Below, in pieces: positions 27,508 to 37,509 of a stretch of DNA of 64,000 bases (position 1 is the stretch's first letter; each line of letters starts with the position of its first letter). The notes under the pieces are model-generated. The model was not told where the DNA came from. It ran no database searches and was given only the letters and a program-made list of their open reading frames with translations. The stretch lies in the NCBI RefSeq assembly GCF_002014985.1, contig NZ_MUXU01000021.1:1-64000 (forward strand), read 5' to 3'. Both the position numbers and the translations under genes were made by a program. This DNA is from Moraxella caviae. Lineage in GTDB: Bacteria; Pseudomonadota; Gammaproteobacteria; Pseudomonadales; Moraxellaceae.

Positions 27508-28590
27508 ATGAAATCTTTCACTACGGCAAAAACAGCAACCGCATTATTGATTGCTGGCAGCTTGGCATTGACGGGCTGTTCTACGCTAAAAAATGTCGTC
27601 AAAAAAGACGATGACGTCATCACCACCGCCGAAAAACCAGAAGCAGGCTACTATCAAGACGCCCAAAACGCCCTAGAAAAAGAGCGCTATCGTGAAGCCA
27701 TCATGGCACTGTCAAACGTGCGCACCTTTTACCCAACTGGCGCATACGCTCAGCAGGCATTGCTTGATTTGATTTATGCGCAATTTCAAGCAAACGATTT
27801 TGAAGCGGTAACGCACAGCACCAGCGAATTTATCCGCTTGTACCCAACCAGTCCACACCTTGACTATGCTTTGTATGTACAAGGTGTAACCAATATGGGC
27901 GGCTCACCAAAGGCTTCTCGCCTGATTCGCCTTGACCAATCACAACGTGATACCGCTTGGCTGCGCTTGGCGTTCAGCGATTTTCAAACGCTGGTGAATA
28001 ACTTTCCAAACAGCCCGTATGCGCCAGACGCAGCACAGCGCATGGTGGCAATTTATAACGACTTTGCTGAGCATGAATTGACAGCGGCGCGTTGGTACAT
28101 CAAGCGTGATGCTTATTTGGCGGCTGCCAATCGTGCGCGCTGGGTGTTTCAATACTATCCGCAGTCGCAAAGCGTTGGCGAAGCGATTGCCATCATGGCG
28201 TACAGCTACGAACAACTTGGCATGACCGACACCGCCAATCAATACAAAACTTTGCTGCAAATCAACCACCCAAATTATCTGCGCAGCGATGGCACGGTAC
28301 GCTTGCCAAATCAAGGTGCAACATCATGGGGCAAACGCGCCCTATCTGCTGCTACCTTTGGCAAATTTGGGCGTGCTACTGACGACACCGCAAGCTACAC
28401 TGGCAACTACCAAGGCGCAACCAAGCCACAAGTCATTCGCCAAGCAGGACAGCTCAATCTTGCACCTGCAGCTGCTCAAAAAGACGGTGAAAAAACCAGC
28501 GCACCAGCTCGTGAAAGCAGCCGCCGCATTTTGGGCTTGGGTTTGCCAGCTCAAGAAGCAGAAGCAGGTCATATCAACGACACGCCATAA
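27508..28590 (+). CDS. bamD: Outer membrane assembly lipoprotein BamD
   Basis: BamD is the essential lipoprotein of the beta-barrel assembly machine at the inner face of the outer membrane. The 360-residue precursor has a signal peptide with lipobox LTGC (Cys about 23), then five TPR-like helical pairs starting AGYYQDAQNALEKERYREAI, with the family blocks FYPTGAYAQQALLDLIYAQF and ADDTAS-poor helical arms. The E. coli protein is 245 residues. The extra 100 C-terminal residues are Ala, Gln and Lys rich, probably disordered. AAAGG lies ahead of the ATG. Confidence 0.92.
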   Translation: MKSFTTAKTATALLIAGSLALTGCSTLKNVVKKDDDVITTAEKPEAGYYQDAQNALEKERYREAIMALSNVRTFYPTGAYAQQALLDLIYAQFQANDFEAVTHSTSEFIRLYPTSPHLDYALYVQGVTNMGGSPKASRLIRLDQSQRDTAWLRLAFSDFQTLVNNFPNSPYAPDAAQRMVAIYNDFAEHELTAARWYIKRDAYLAAANRARWVFQYYPQSQSVGEAIAIMAYSYEQLGMTDTANQYKTLLQINHPNYLRSDGTVRLPNQGATSWGKRALSAATFGKFGRATDDTASYTGNYQGATKPQVIRQAGQLNLAPAAAQKDGEKTSAPARESSRRILGLGLPAQEAEAGHINDTP

Positions 28591-28789
28591 ATGCCATAAA
28601 AAGAAAGTTGTGCGTCATCGCCTGATGGCGCATGATTTGTGGTGTGATTAGCAAATGGCGAGTATCAAACCGCTTATCAATTATTAAGAAAAACTAAAAA
28701 TTTGACAGCCGATTAACCTGCCGTCAATCATCACAAATAATCACCACAAACTGCCAAAACAATCTAGCAAATATCCATCAAATACCATC

Positions 28790-30949
28790 ATGCGCATTCC
28801 TGAATCCGTCCTTGAACAGCTCAACAGCCAAGCCGATTTGGTCAGCATGATTCGTAAGCACACCACGCTTAAGCCCGCTGGACGTGAGTTTAAAGGCTGC
28901 TGCCCTTTTCATGGCGAAAAAACGCCGTCTTTTTTTGTCAATCCCCAAACCAACCTTTATTACTGCTTTGGCTGCGGCGCAAAAGGCAATCCGTTCACTT
29001 TTTTAAAAGAATTTGAACGCATGACCTTTATGGAAGCGGCAAAAACCTTGTCAGAGCAGACAGGCATTGAGTTGCCAAAAGATGATGAATTTGCCAAAAA
29101 AATTCAATACAAACGCAAAAGCACCAAACCTACTGCGCCAAACAGTCAACTAAAAAGCCTATCTGTCAATAAAACAAACACACAACCGCAACCACAAACC
29201 CAATCTCAACCACAGTCAAAACCACAAGAAGCCAACACCGCACCGCATTCAAACAATACACCAATAAATTCTGATTTATCAAATACTTATCCAGTAGATA
29301 CGGCATTTTATGATGACGATAAAACTTATGACTTTGGCGAATACGATGTCAATGCGCCAGCAGCATTTGGCGACTGGCAACAAAATCCAGCCGACACGAC
29401 AGATGAGTCGCACGGTGATTTATACAGCTTGCTTGACAACCTAAAACGCTATTATCAAGCCATGCTTAATAATCACCCAGCAGCCAAGGCATATTTTTTA
29501 TCTCGTGGCTTAAGCGAAGAAACTATCACCGAATTTGAATTAGGCTATGCGCCAAGCGGCTGGCAACACCTAGAAGAAGCCTTTCCCCAAGACATTGACG
29601 GACTAAAAATGCTGGGACTGGTACGCCAATCACAAAAAGGCCGTGAGTTTAATTTGCTGCGTGATCGGGTGATTTTTCCCATCAAAGACAGACAAGGACG
29701 CACGGTTGGCTTTGCTGGGCGTTCGCTGGGCGATGATTTGCCAAAATACATCAACTCGCCCGAATCACCCGTGTTTCAAAAGCAGCACATTTTATATGGC
29801 TTATACGAAGCACGCCAAGCTCGTGCGGCGGATTTTTTGATGGTGGAAGGCTACATGGACGTGATTGCGCTACACCAAGCAGGGATTTATGGAGCGGTTG
29901 CGCCTATGGGGACGGCGGCAAACGAGCGGCAAATCGCAAGTCTGCTTAAATATAACGACACACTGACGCTGTGCTTTGATGGCGATGGCGCAGGTCAAAG
30001 GGCGGCATGGCGCACGCTTGAAGTGGCTGCGCCTGTACTGCCTGACGGCAAGCAGCTGCGCTTTTTGACCCTGCCAGATAACCACGACCCTGACACTTAC
30101 ATCAAAGAGCATGGGCGTGATGCCATGCGTGCGCAAATGACGAATGCGGTGAGCTTGTCTGACTATGTGTTTGGCGTGCTGACGGCACGTTTTGACTTGT
30201 CGCAACCTGAATACAAAGCGGCGGCGATGGCGCATTTAAAAGAGCTGACCGGCAAATTCCCCAAAGGCTCAACGTTTAAGCATTGGCTTAATAACGAAAT
30301 TTATAAAAAACTCAGCGGCAGAGACAGGCGTTTTACTAGCGCTGCCGACAAAGCCAATTATAAAGGACAGCTTAACGCCAGTGTACAGCTTTGTCTGTGT
30401 ATTTTATACGCACCAAGCCTGCTTGATGACGACCCCATTCATCAAATCTTGGTGCAGTCTGGCGTGGTTGATGTACACGCGCCTTTTGTTGAGCGACTCG
30501 AAGCGTCTGAACTGCACTTGCCCGCCCTGCCAACTTGGCAAACGCTGGGTGATGAGATGATTGCTGCTTTGGTGCGTACGCTTGATAATTTAGAAAAACT
30601 TAAAAAAATGGGCGTGATGAGCGATTTTGACACTCAAGCAAACACTGCCGAAGCCATCAATGGGCGTGCGCACACCATCATGGCAAGCCTGCCGAATGGC
30701 GCGCTAAAATCCACCTTAGCAGACGAATGGCAAGACTTTTTTGTACAAATGCAAACGCACAGCTTGGAAAATTTTAGCTTATTATTCAAAGAGTTATTAA
30801 GCCAAATCTTACAAGACAGCACCAAACGTCAGCACGAACAGAGCAAAAATTTACTGCTGTCTGAAATCCACAAACGCCGCCTGCAAGCCCTAATCGCTTG
30901 GGATAATAAACACATCAAAACCCAAGCTGCTGCCTTGCTTGACAGATGA
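28790..30949 (+). CDS. dnaG: DNA primase
   Basis: DnaG makes the RNA primers for replication. The 719-residue protein (E. coli 581) has the zinc-binding domain with C38, H41, C59 and C62, then a linker of roughly residues 105-200 rich in Gln, Pro, Asn and Thr, then the polymerase core with TOPRIM motifs MVEGYMDVIAL and CFDGDGAGQRAAW, and a C-terminal helicase-interaction domain from about residue 560. The linker explains most of the excess length. No rpsU or rpoD is immediately adjacent, unlike the classical macromolecular-synthesis operon; rpoD is 15 kb away. Confidence 0.95.
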   Translation: MRIPESVLEQLNSQADLVSMIRKHTTLKPAGREFKGCCPFHGEKTPSFFVNPQTNLYYCFGCGAKGNPFTFLKEFERMTFMEAAKTLSEQTGIELPKDDEFAKKIQYKRKSTKPTAPNSQLKSLSVNKTNTQPQPQTQSQPQSKPQEANTAPHSNNTPINSDLSNTYPVDTAFYDDDKTYDFGEYDVNAPAAFGDWQQNPADTTDESHGDLYSLLDNLKRYYQAMLNNHPAAKAYFLSRGLSEETITEFELGYAPSGWQHLEEAFPQDIDGLKMLGLVRQSQKGREFNLLRDRVIFPIKDRQGRTVGFAGRSLGDDLPKYINSPESPVFQKQHILYGLYEARQARAADFLMVEGYMDVIALHQAGIYGAVAPMGTAANERQIASLLKYNDTLTLCFDGDGAGQRAAWRTLEVAAPVLPDGKQLRFLTLPDNHDPDTYIKEHGRDAMRAQMTNAVSLSDYVFGVLTARFDLSQPEYKAAAMAHLKELTGKFPKGSTFKHWLNNEIYKKLSGRDRRFTSAADKANYKGQLNASVQLCLCILYAPSLLDDDPIHQILVQSGVVDVHAPFVERLEASELHLPALPTWQTLGDEMIAALVRTLDNLEKLKKMGVMSDFDTQANTAEAINGRAHTIMASLPNGALKSTLADEWQDFFVQMQTHSLENFSLLFKELLSQILQDSTKRQHEQSKNLLLSEIHKRRLQALIAWDNKHIKTQAAALLDR

Positions 30950-30995
30950 TGCGTTTATCAAAATTGACAAAACCAGAACCAACAACACCAAAGCC

Positions 30996-31589
30996 ATGCA
31001 GCACGCAGATTTACACCGACAAACACGCCGACAAATCCGCAAACACATTCAAAAACAGCGTCGCCAATTAACCACGCACGCACGCCAATATTCGGCATTT
31101 TTGGTGAGTTTACAGCTGCGAAAACTGCTGCCATTATTACCCAAGCACGCCAAAATCGGCATTTATCTGGACAGTTTTGGTGAGCTGCCCACCGCACCAC
31201 TCGTGCAGTTTTGCTTGCGGCACGGATTTACGCCCTTTTTGCCCATCACCACCGCGCATAAGCCCTTGCGCTTTGCGCCCATGCGCTTTGCGCACGGCAA
31301 AACACCGCTGCGCACGCACGCACTAGGCATGAAAGAACCTACCACCAAACCCATCGTCAGCGCCGATATGCTGGACGCCATCATTTGCCCTTTGGTGGCG
31401 GCAGATACGCTCGGCAATCGGCTAGGCATGGGCGGTGGCTTTTATGATCGCACCTTTAGCAGCGCAAAAACCGTGCTGAAAATCGGTTATTGCTATGATT
31501 TTCAAGTCATGGAGCGCTTACCTGTCACCAACTGGGATCAAAAACTTAATCTACTACTCACACCAAGCAAAGTGCGGTATTTTGGATAA
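30996..31589 (+). CDS. 5-formyltetrahydrofolate cyclo-ligase
   Basis: The enzyme uses ATP to convert 5-formyl-THF to 5,10-methenyl-THF. The protein of about 198 residues has an N-terminal helix with basic residues (RRQIRKHIQKQRR), the IYLDSFGELPTAPL segment, and the C-terminal signature NRLGMGGGFYDR followed by a GYCYDFQ core. ATG 30996 gives a family-like start. An in-frame TTG at 30939 would overlap dnaG by 11 bases and is the alternative. It is probably cotranscribed with dnaG. In E. coli this gene (ygfA) follows ssrS and zapA; neither is recognised here. Confidence 0.87.
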   Translation: MQHADLHRQTRRQIRKHIQKQRRQLTTHARQYSAFLVSLQLRKLLPLLPKHAKIGIYLDSFGELPTAPLVQFCLRHGFTPFLPITTAHKPLRFAPMRFAHGKTPLRTHALGMKEPTTKPIVSADMLDAIICPLVAADTLGNRLGMGGGFYDRTFSSAKTVLKIGYCYDFQVMERLPVTNWDQKLNLLLTPSKVRYFG

Positions 31590-31791
31590 AATTTTTAATG
31601 ATTTTAGCTTAATGCTTTGATTGAGTGGCACAATTTGACAATAATTTGACAGCTTGATTAAGCACAATCATTCGTAGCAACTGTGCTTTTTGATTTTTAA
31701 GATTTGGTTTTAACTGCTTGATTTTACGACTGAATTTTAAAAGTTTGGCTTTAGGCGTTTGTTTGAATGGCGATGTTTTAAGGGGATTTTG

Positions 31792-32190
31792 GTGGGAATT
31801 TATGTGCAGCGCATTTATGATTTTATCAAAATGCCAACGGATGAAAAACCTGCTGTTTTCATAGACAGACTGTATCCGCGCGGTGTACAAAAAGCGCATT
31901 TCGCTCGCCTGCTGTGGCTAAAATCCGCTGCGCCAAGCCATGAACTGCGCCAGTGGTTTCATCGCAGCACCGATGAACACGCTTTCGCCACGTTTTCCAA
32001 GCTCTACACCCAAGAGCTGACCGCACCAGAAGCCTTGCAAGCACTCGCACACATCAAAAAACTGCACAAAACGCATGGCGACATATGGCTTATTACCGCC
32101 GTCAAAGACGTGGCACGCAGCCACATTCCTGTTTTACTGGCTGTGCTGGGCGAAAAATCTAGCGAAAAATCTGCCAAAAACCCGTCATAA
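31792..32190 (+). CDS. DUF488 family protein
   Basis: The protein of about 132 residues has the DUF488 signature: VQRIYDF near the start, FIDRLYPRGVQKAHF, then WLKSAAPSHELRQWFHR, LTAPEALQ and a C-terminal LITAVKDVARSHIPVL. The family's function is unknown. I chose GTG 31792, six bases after an AAGGGG ribosome site, because the only earlier in-frame start is a TTG within unrelated sequence. The C-terminal dozen residues are Lys/Ser-rich. It lies alone in a 200-base gap after the folate gene, convergent with queC. Confidence 0.78.
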   Translation: MGIYVQRIYDFIKMPTDEKPAVFIDRLYPRGVQKAHFARLLWLKSAAPSHELRQWFHRSTDEHAFATFSKLYTQELTAPEALQALAHIKKLHKTHGDIWLITAVKDVARSHIPVLLAVLGEKSSEKSAKNPS

Positions 32191-32224
32191 CAACTTATTT
32201 TCGTTTTCGCCACTGCGCTCACTT

Positions 32225-32263
32225 GCAAGTCTGTATCGCAAGTCTATATCACAAACCCATATT
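32225..32263. repeat. 13-bp tandem array before queC stop
   Basis: GCAAGTCTGTATC (32225-32237) and GCAAGTCTATATC (32238-32250) differ by one base, followed by the diverged ACAAACCCATATT (32251-32263). The array lies in the spacer between the convergent DUF488 gene and queC. Confidence 0.75.
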
Positions 32264-32354
32264 AAAAGTCCGTTTTTACAATCAATCTGTTTAGCGCAGT
32301 TTATCAATGCTCGCAGCACACCATTGCCAACAGCATATCATTGTTGATAACGCA

Positions 32355-33077
32355 TCAATTCTGATAACGTGTTGGGTCTGGCACGCCTGCGCCCAAAAAC
32401 CCCTGCCGTCTTAGCGTGCAGCTATCGCACACACCGCACGCACGCCCTTCGCTATCCGCTTGATAACACGACACCGTTGCCGCATAATCCACACCCAAAG
32501 ACAAGCCCAGCTGCAGCGTTTCAGCCTTTGACAAATGCTGCAAAGGCGCAGTGATGGACAGCCGATTGCCCGCTCGCCCTGCCACAGTCGCCAAATTCGC
32601 CATCGTCTCAAAAGCGGCGATGAAATCTGGTCGGCAATCAGGGTAGCCAGAAAAATCCACCGAACTTACACCAATCACGATATAAGTCGCACCTGTAACT
32701 TCCGCAGCCGCCAGCGCATAAGACAAAAAAATCGTATTGCGTGCAGGCACATAAGTAATCGGCACGCCATCTTGGGCGGTGTCGGCAGGCGGCACATCAA
32801 TGGACAAATCCGTCAGCGCACTGCCGCCAAGCTGAGCAATGTCGATATCAATCACACGGTGCGCCACACCCAAAGATTTGGCAATGCGCCCAGCTGCATC
32901 AAGCTCGCTGGAGTGTCGCTGCCCATAACGAAAACTGATGGCAGTTACGTCTGCAAAATTGGCGCGCGCCCAATACAGGCAAGTCGTGGAGTCCAAGCCG
33001 CCTGAAAATAGCACCACCGCACGCGCGTTTTTGGTGTCGGTTGGTTGATTGGTAGAGTGAATTTGAGATGTTGTCAT
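32355..33077 (-). CDS. queC: 7-cyano-7-deazaguanine synthase
   Basis: QueC converts 7-carboxy-7-deazaguanine to preQ0 with ATP and ammonia, an early queuosine step. The 240-residue protein has the PP-loop [15 protein letters not shown], the QRHSSELD segment, [17 protein letters not shown], and the C-terminal zinc site Cys residues in [18 protein letters not shown]. Its length is normal. It stands alone; no queD, queE or queF is next to it. No preQ1-type riboswitch was found in its leader. Confidence 0.95.
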   Translation of the reverse strand: MTTSQIHSTNQPTDTKNARAVVLFSGGLDSTTCLYWARANFADVTAISFRYGQRHSSELDAAGRIAKSLGVAHRVIDIDIAQLGGSALTDLSIDVPPADTAQDGVPITYVPARNTIFLSYALAAAEVTGATYIVIGVSSVDFSGYPDCRPDFIAAFETMANLATVAGRAGNRLSITAPLQHLSKAETLQLGLSLGVDYAATVSCYQADSEGRACGVCDSCTLRRQGFLGAGVPDPTRYQN

Positions 33078-33489
33078 TGTAATGATTGATTTATAGATAA
33101 TGAATAAATTTTAAAATATGGCAAATGAGCGATGATAAAACAACGATAAACTTGGCGGCTTGGTGTTATAAGCATAAGCGGTTTTGGAATTGCACAACTT
33201 TATCAACGTTAAAACAATTCGTATTAAAACAATTCGCAAATTTATTTTACGCCTGCCAAATGTGCGTTTACAAGCGGTTTTACCACCAAATATCTTACCG
33301 CGTCTTTTATCATTAAACATGAAAAATCGCACAAAAATATCGTGAGAATTGTAGCATAAAATCTTGATTTGATGTTAAAATGCGTGCAATTTGCCAAGCG
33401 TTTTGTCGTGATTTGTGAAGATTTTATGATAAATCCTGATTTATGACAACAGCGCGCGCCCATTCATCAGCCAACCAAAGCCATCAATT
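33078..33489. other. Spacer between queC and marC
   Basis: This 412-base AT-rich spacer separates the divergent queC and marC-family genes. It includes a near-repeat GTTAAAACAATTC / GTATTAAAACAATTC around 33205-33235. No gene is supported. Confidence 0.5.
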
Positions 33490-34119
33490 ATGAACACCGA
33501 ATTGGTCAAAATCATTCTTGCTTTTGTGGTGCTAATCAACCCCTTTAGCGCTCTAAGCCTATTTTTAGATCTCACCAAAGGCTACTCGCCAGCCAATCGC
33601 CGAAAAGTAGCGCAAATCGCTTGTTTTACCATTTTTTCCACGATAGCGATTTTCACTTTGCTGGGCGAAGGCTTGCTAAAAGTCTTGGGAATTTCGGTCG
33701 GCTCGTTTCAGGTGGCAGGCGGTCTTTTGGTATTTTTAATCGCCATCAACATGATGAACGGCGGCGGCAATCCCGTCAAGCCAAATAACGAAGACATTGA
33801 AGTCAACTCATCATTGGTGGCGTCTGCGGTCGTGCCGCTTGCCATTCCAATGATGATTGGGCCGGGCGGTATTTCAGCGGTCATCATCTACTCAAGCCGA
33901 GTCAGTGGGCTGTGGGAAGTGGGCATCATCATCGCCGCAGGATTGCTCATCAGCTTGTTTTGTTATGCAACATTGATGGCGGCTGGACGTGTGAGCCGCT
34001 TTGTGGGCGACACGGGACTTAATATCCTAAGCCGCGTGATGGGTATGCTGCTTGCGGCGGTGGCGGTGGAAATCACCCTGAGCGGCATTAAGGCGATTTT
34101 ACCAAGTCTGATGAGTTGA
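33490..34119 (+). CDS. MarC family (UPF0056) inner membrane protein
   Basis: The 209-residue protein has six predicted membrane segments. The family features are the INPFSALSLFLDLTKGYSP first loop, FQVAGGLLVFLIAINMMNGG and the second-half repeat VPLAIPMMIGPGGISAVIIYS. Despite the name, MarC proteins have no established role in multiple antibiotic resistance and transport of an unknown substrate is inferred from topology. The gene has its own terminator. Confidence 0.88.
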   Translation: MNTELVKIILAFVVLINPFSALSLFLDLTKGYSPANRRKVAQIACFTIFSTIAIFTLLGEGLLKVLGISVGSFQVAGGLLVFLIAINMMNGGGNPVKPNNEDIEVNSSLVASAVVPLAIPMMIGPGGISAVIIYSSRVSGLWEVGIIIAAGLLISLFCYATLMAAGRVSRFVGDTGLNILSRVMGMLLAAVAVEITLSGIKAILPSLMS

Positions 34120-34150
34120 TTAAATTTGACAAATTGCGCCAATTCTTATA

Positions 34151-34175
34151 AAAGCCCGTTACTCAGACGGGCTTT
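34151..34175 (+). terminator. marC-family gene terminator
   Basis: AAAGCCCGT/ACGGGCTTT with a 7-nt loop, followed by GTTTCGCTTTTT. It lies 31 bases after the stop codon. Confidence 0.75.
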
Positions 34176-34274
34176 GTTTCGCTTTTTACCGCACCGCTTG
34201 TTTCGCTTTTTGCCCATCGTTTTAACTGTGGCTGTGCGCATCTTTGATTTGACCTAGCCCTGATGCTAAAATTT

Positions 34275-34283
34275 TGCTACAAT
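34275..34283 (+). promoter_or_regulatory. Candidate extended -10 for the TerD-like gene
   Basis: TGCTACAAT matches TGnTAtAAT at all but one position. It lies about 98 bases before the TerD-like start and has no clear -35. Confidence 0.4.
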
Positions 34284-34380
34284 GCCGATAAGTTTTATCG
34301 TCTTGGCAGGATTAAAATTTTCAAGACTTTATCAAATTTCATCAAAATTTTAGTAAAAATATCAATATTATCAATAATTT

Positions 34381-35148
34381 ATGACTTCATCAGTAAATGC
34401 ACACACCCAAACTCACACGCCTTCATCAAATATTCCAAAAAACGAAGCGCTCAAAGTCTTATTTCAGCCGCGCACCCTTGGTGGGCTGGGTCTGCTTGGC
34501 ACGCACACGGTGGCGGGCGTTAAGTACGAACACACCACATTGCCAAGACGTGGTAAAGACGCGTGGCTTGCCAAACTGCCAAAGGTGAAAAATACGCCCA
34601 TCAGCATGGACATTGATTTGGCGTGCGTGCTGTTTGACCACACCAAAACGCCCATAGACGCACTGTGGTATGGCAAACTGCGCACGGCTGATGACACCAT
34701 TCGCCACGCTGGCGATTCGCTCGTTGGCTGGGAGCAATTTGAAGAATCGCTCATCAACCAAGAAGAAATTCGCCTGCGCACCGCTGCTTTAGACGCACGC
34801 ATTCATCACATCGTTTTTGTGATTTCAAGCCATCACAATCAGCCGCTCAACAAAGCAAATAAAGGCGTGGCAACGCTTGCGGACAACGAAACGTCCATCG
34901 CTCATAGTTTTGAGCTGTCCATCTTGCCCAAAAATTGCCAAGCGCTGATTGCGTGGCATTTACAAAAAATCAATCGTGCTGCACAGTTTTCGTCCAGCGG
35001 CGCACCAGCAGAATTTGACAGCAATGACGAATGGCTGCTGCACGCCCCACTCTCCCCAATCACCGCCAAAAGCAGCAAGGATAAGCACATTGACGCACTC
35101 ACCCATGCGGCAAGCGAGTATATTCAAGCCTTTGGTGTAAGATTTTAG
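34381..35148 (+). CDS. TerD-like (tellurium-resistance family) protein
   Basis: The 255-residue protein seems to be a TerD/stress-response domain protein: a beta-rich core with ISMDIDLACVLFDHTKTPIDALWYG, the acidic calcium-binding-like segment RHAGDSLVGWEQFEESL, and the IHHIVFVISS strand. The family binds calcium and is linked to stress and tellurite resistance. The gene lacks the usual ter neighbours (terABCEZ), and the first 35 residues and last 50 are less typical. No strong ribosome site precedes the ATG. The assignment is from motif pattern only. Confidence 0.62.
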   Translation: MTSSVNAHTQTHTPSSNIPKNEALKVLFQPRTLGGLGLLGTHTVAGVKYEHTTLPRRGKDAWLAKLPKVKNTPISMDIDLACVLFDHTKTPIDALWYGKLRTADDTIRHAGDSLVGWEQFEESLINQEEIRLRTAALDARIHHIVFVISSHHNQPLNKANKGVATLADNETSIAHSFELSILPKNCQALIAWHLQKINRAAQFSSSGAPAEFDSNDEWLLHAPLSPITAKSSKDKHIDALTHAASEYIQAFGVRF

Positions 35149-35240
35149 CGCAGGCTTAGTCAAGGTTTTAGCCAAAGATTGCAACCCAGTATTTTAAAAA
35201 ACTTGCCCAGCTTGTATCTTTTTGGCAAACCAGCCAATAA

Positions 35241-35269
35241 AAAACCAACCACAAATTGCGGTTGGTTTT
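35241..35269. terminator. Bidirectional terminator between the TerD-like gene and purF
   Basis: AAAACCAACC/GGTTGGTTTT with a 9-nt loop, followed by GTTTTTG on plus and a T run on minus. It ends the TerD-like and purF transcripts. Confidence 0.8.
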
Positions 35270-35296
35270 TGTTTTTGTGATTGCTTAAAGCAAACA

Positions 35297-36817
35297 TCAC
35301 ACGCCAGTTATACCTGTCATGTCTACAGGCGTATCCACAGCGGTGATTTTGTTTTTGGCAGCGTCATTGCGCTTGTTTTGCAAAGCAGTCAAATACGCAT
35401 CATCGATGCCGCCTGCCACATACTTACCGTCAAATACTGAGCAGTCAAAATCATCAACACGGCTGTATTTGGTGTTATTCACCGCTTCAATCAAATCGTT
35501 CAAATCTTGGAAAATCAAGCGATCTGCGCCGATGATTTCACGCACTTCTTCCACGCTGCGACCTGATGAAATCAGCTCCGCGCGCGATGGCATATCAATG
35601 CCGTACACATTTGGGAATTTCACTTCTGGCGCCGCCGAAGCAAAGAACACATTTTTTGCGCCTGCGTCTCGTGCCATTTGAATGATTTCATGGCAAGTTG
35701 TACCACGCACGATAGAATCGTCTACCAGCAGTACGTTGCGGTTTTTAAATTCTTGGGGAATGGCATTTAGTTTTTGGCGCACAGATTTTTTACGCTGACC
35801 TTGCCCCGGCATGATGAAAGTGCGACCAATGTAGCGGTTTTTGGTGAAACCTTCACGGTATTTCACGCCCAAATGCAGCGCCAATTCAAGTGCAGAGTTA
35901 CGAGACGTATCAGGAATTGGAATCACCACGTCAATATTATGGTCTTCACCCCACTCTTTGATGATGCGGTGCGCCAATTTCTCGCCCATGCGCATACGCG
36001 CCTTATGCACTGAAATGTTATCAATGATAGAATCTGGGCGCGCAAAATACACATATTCAAAAATACAAGGCGTGTGCTTGACGTTTTCCACGCATTGCTT
36101 GGCGTGCAGATTATAATCCAAATCAATGAAAACCGCTTCACCCGGTGCGATGTCTCGTACAATCTCAAAACCAAGCGCCGTCAATGCCACCGACTCAGAC
36201 GCCACCATGTATTCAATGCCATTTGGCGTAAGACGGCGACCATACACCAAAGGACGAATGCCATTTGGATCACGAAACGCCAAAAGTCCATGCCCTGCAA
36301 TGATTGCCACCACGCCGTACGCACCTTCACAGCGGCGATACACCGCTTTTAGTGCTTCAAAAATATCATCTGGCGTCAGCGTGCTTTTGGTGAAATTTTG
36401 TAGTTCGTTAGCAAAAACATTCAGCAAAACTTCAGAATCCGAATCGGTATTTAGATGACGGCGATTGTTTTCGTACAGCTCTTTTGCCAAGGTTTCAGCA
36501 TTGGTCAAGTTGCCATTATGCGCCAGTGCAATCCCGTAAGGTGAGTTCACATACAAAGGCTGTGCTTCTGCCGTGCTTGACGTGCCAGCGGTCGGATAGC
36601 GCACATGCCCAATGCCAAAATTACCCACCAAGCGCACCATGTGCTGATTTAAAAACACATCACGCACCATGCCGTTGTCTTTTCTTAGATACAAACGGTC
36701 GTCTTTTAGGGTAACAATGCCTGCTGCATCTTGCCCGCGATGCTGCAACATGGTCAAGCCATCGTACAACATCTGATTTACAGGTTCATGCGCCGCAACG
36801 CCAATCACACCACACAT
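35297..36817 (-). CDS. purF: Amidophosphoribosyltransferase
   Basis: PurF makes 5-phosphoribosylamine from PRPP and glutamine, the first committed step of purine synthesis. The 506-residue protein begins MCGVIGV, with Cys2 as the glutaminase nucleophile after Met removal. It continues with the Ntn-hydrolase blocks [14 protein letters not shown] and [12 protein letters not shown], and has the PRPP site [14 protein letters not shown] in the C-terminal half. Its length is normal. It follows cvpA by 93 bases, as in many gammaproteobacteria. Confidence 0.96.
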   Translation of the reverse strand: MCGVIGVAAHEPVNQMLYDGLTMLQHRGQDAAGIVTLKDDRLYLRKDNGMVRDVFLNQHMVRLVGNFGIGHVRYPTAGTSSTAEAQPLYVNSPYGIALAHNGNLTNAETLAKELYENNRRHLNTDSDSEVLLNVFANELQNFTKSTLTPDDIFEALKAVYRRCEGAYGVVAIIAGHGLLAFRDPNGIRPLVYGRRLTPNGIEYMVASESVALTALGFEIVRDIAPGEAVFIDLDYNLHAKQCVENVKHTPCIFEYVYFARPDSIIDNISVHKARMRMGEKLAHRIIKEWGEDHNIDVVIPIPDTSRNSALELALHLGVKYREGFTKNRYIGRTFIMPGQGQRKKSVRQKLNAIPQEFKNRNVLLVDDSIVRGTTCHEIIQMARDAGAKNVFFASAAPEVKFPNVYGIDMPSRAELISSGRSVEEVREIIGADRLIFQDLNDLIEAVNNTKYSRVDDFDCSVFDGKYVAGGIDDAYLTALQNKRNDAAKNKITAVDTPVDMTGITGV

Positions 36818-36910
36818 AATCGCTCCAAAGGGTTGAGTGGATAAAAATGCCTAAATAAAGCAAATAAAATCAATAAGATAAGTAAATTCTTCAGCTTGCG
36901 CTCTTTGCGC

Positions 36911-37414
36911 TTAAGCATAAGGGTTTTCAATGTGTTGCCATGCTTCGCCAAAGGCTTCTTGCAATAGCGTCTTAGCAACAGGCGCATAAGGCAGCAAACT
37001 TTGGGCAAGCATGGATTCTTGCCACACAGGCAATGACACAAGCAAAGGCGATGCAATGCTCAGCACAATCAACACCTTAAACACGCCAACCAGCGCACCG
37101 AGCGCACCGCCTGCCAAGCGATTAATAAATCCTAATTTCATCGCCTTTAAGGTGCTGGCAATGAATGCCGTAGCCAAATGCACCACTGCCACCACGCCTA
37201 CCGCCACCAATAAAAATGCCGCTGCCGTCTGCAACACTGGATTATCCAGCACGCCCACAAAAAATACCGACAAGTCTTTTGCCGTCTTTGATGCAATAAT
37301 AAGCGCCAGCACCCACGCCACAAGTCTTGCAGCGGTTTTTAGTGCGCCAGCTTGAAAGCCGCGCCACAAACCCACAAGCACCATCGCACTGATGGCAATG
37401 TCTAATAAACTCAC
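36911..37414 (-). CDS. cvpA: CvpA family membrane protein
   Basis: The 167-residue inner-membrane protein has four predicted helices. The first carries LVGLWRGFQAGALKTAARLVAWV, and the last ends near the cytoplasmic FINRLAGGALGALVGVFK motif typical of CvpA. It was named for colicin V production in E. coli; its mechanism is unclear, with links to envelope stress. The cvpA-purF order here is the classic arrangement. Confidence 0.88.
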   Translation of the reverse strand: MSLLDIAISAMVLVGLWRGFQAGALKTAARLVAWVLALIIASKTAKDLSVFFVGVLDNPVLQTAAAFLLVAVGVVAVVHLATAFIASTLKAMKLGFINRLAGGALGALVGVFKVLIVLSIASPLLVSLPVWQESMLAQSLLPYAPVAKTLLQEAFGEAWQHIENPYA

Positions 37415-37509
37415 GTCAAATCACCGCAAAATTTCAAGCCAGTATTTTAACATCGCATTGGCAAAGTATTTCAAATCTGTGCAAATTATGTTTGAAACCG
37501 TCTTTAAAA

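Noticed and set aside
28603..28635. Hairpin after bamD (TGCGTCATCGCCTGATGGCGCA-like) as a terminator
   Set aside because: The stem is imperfect and no T run follows, so I could not support termination there.
33078..33150. preQ1 riboswitch upstream of queC
   Set aside because: The leader has no recognisable preQ1-I or II pattern; it is simply AT-rich.
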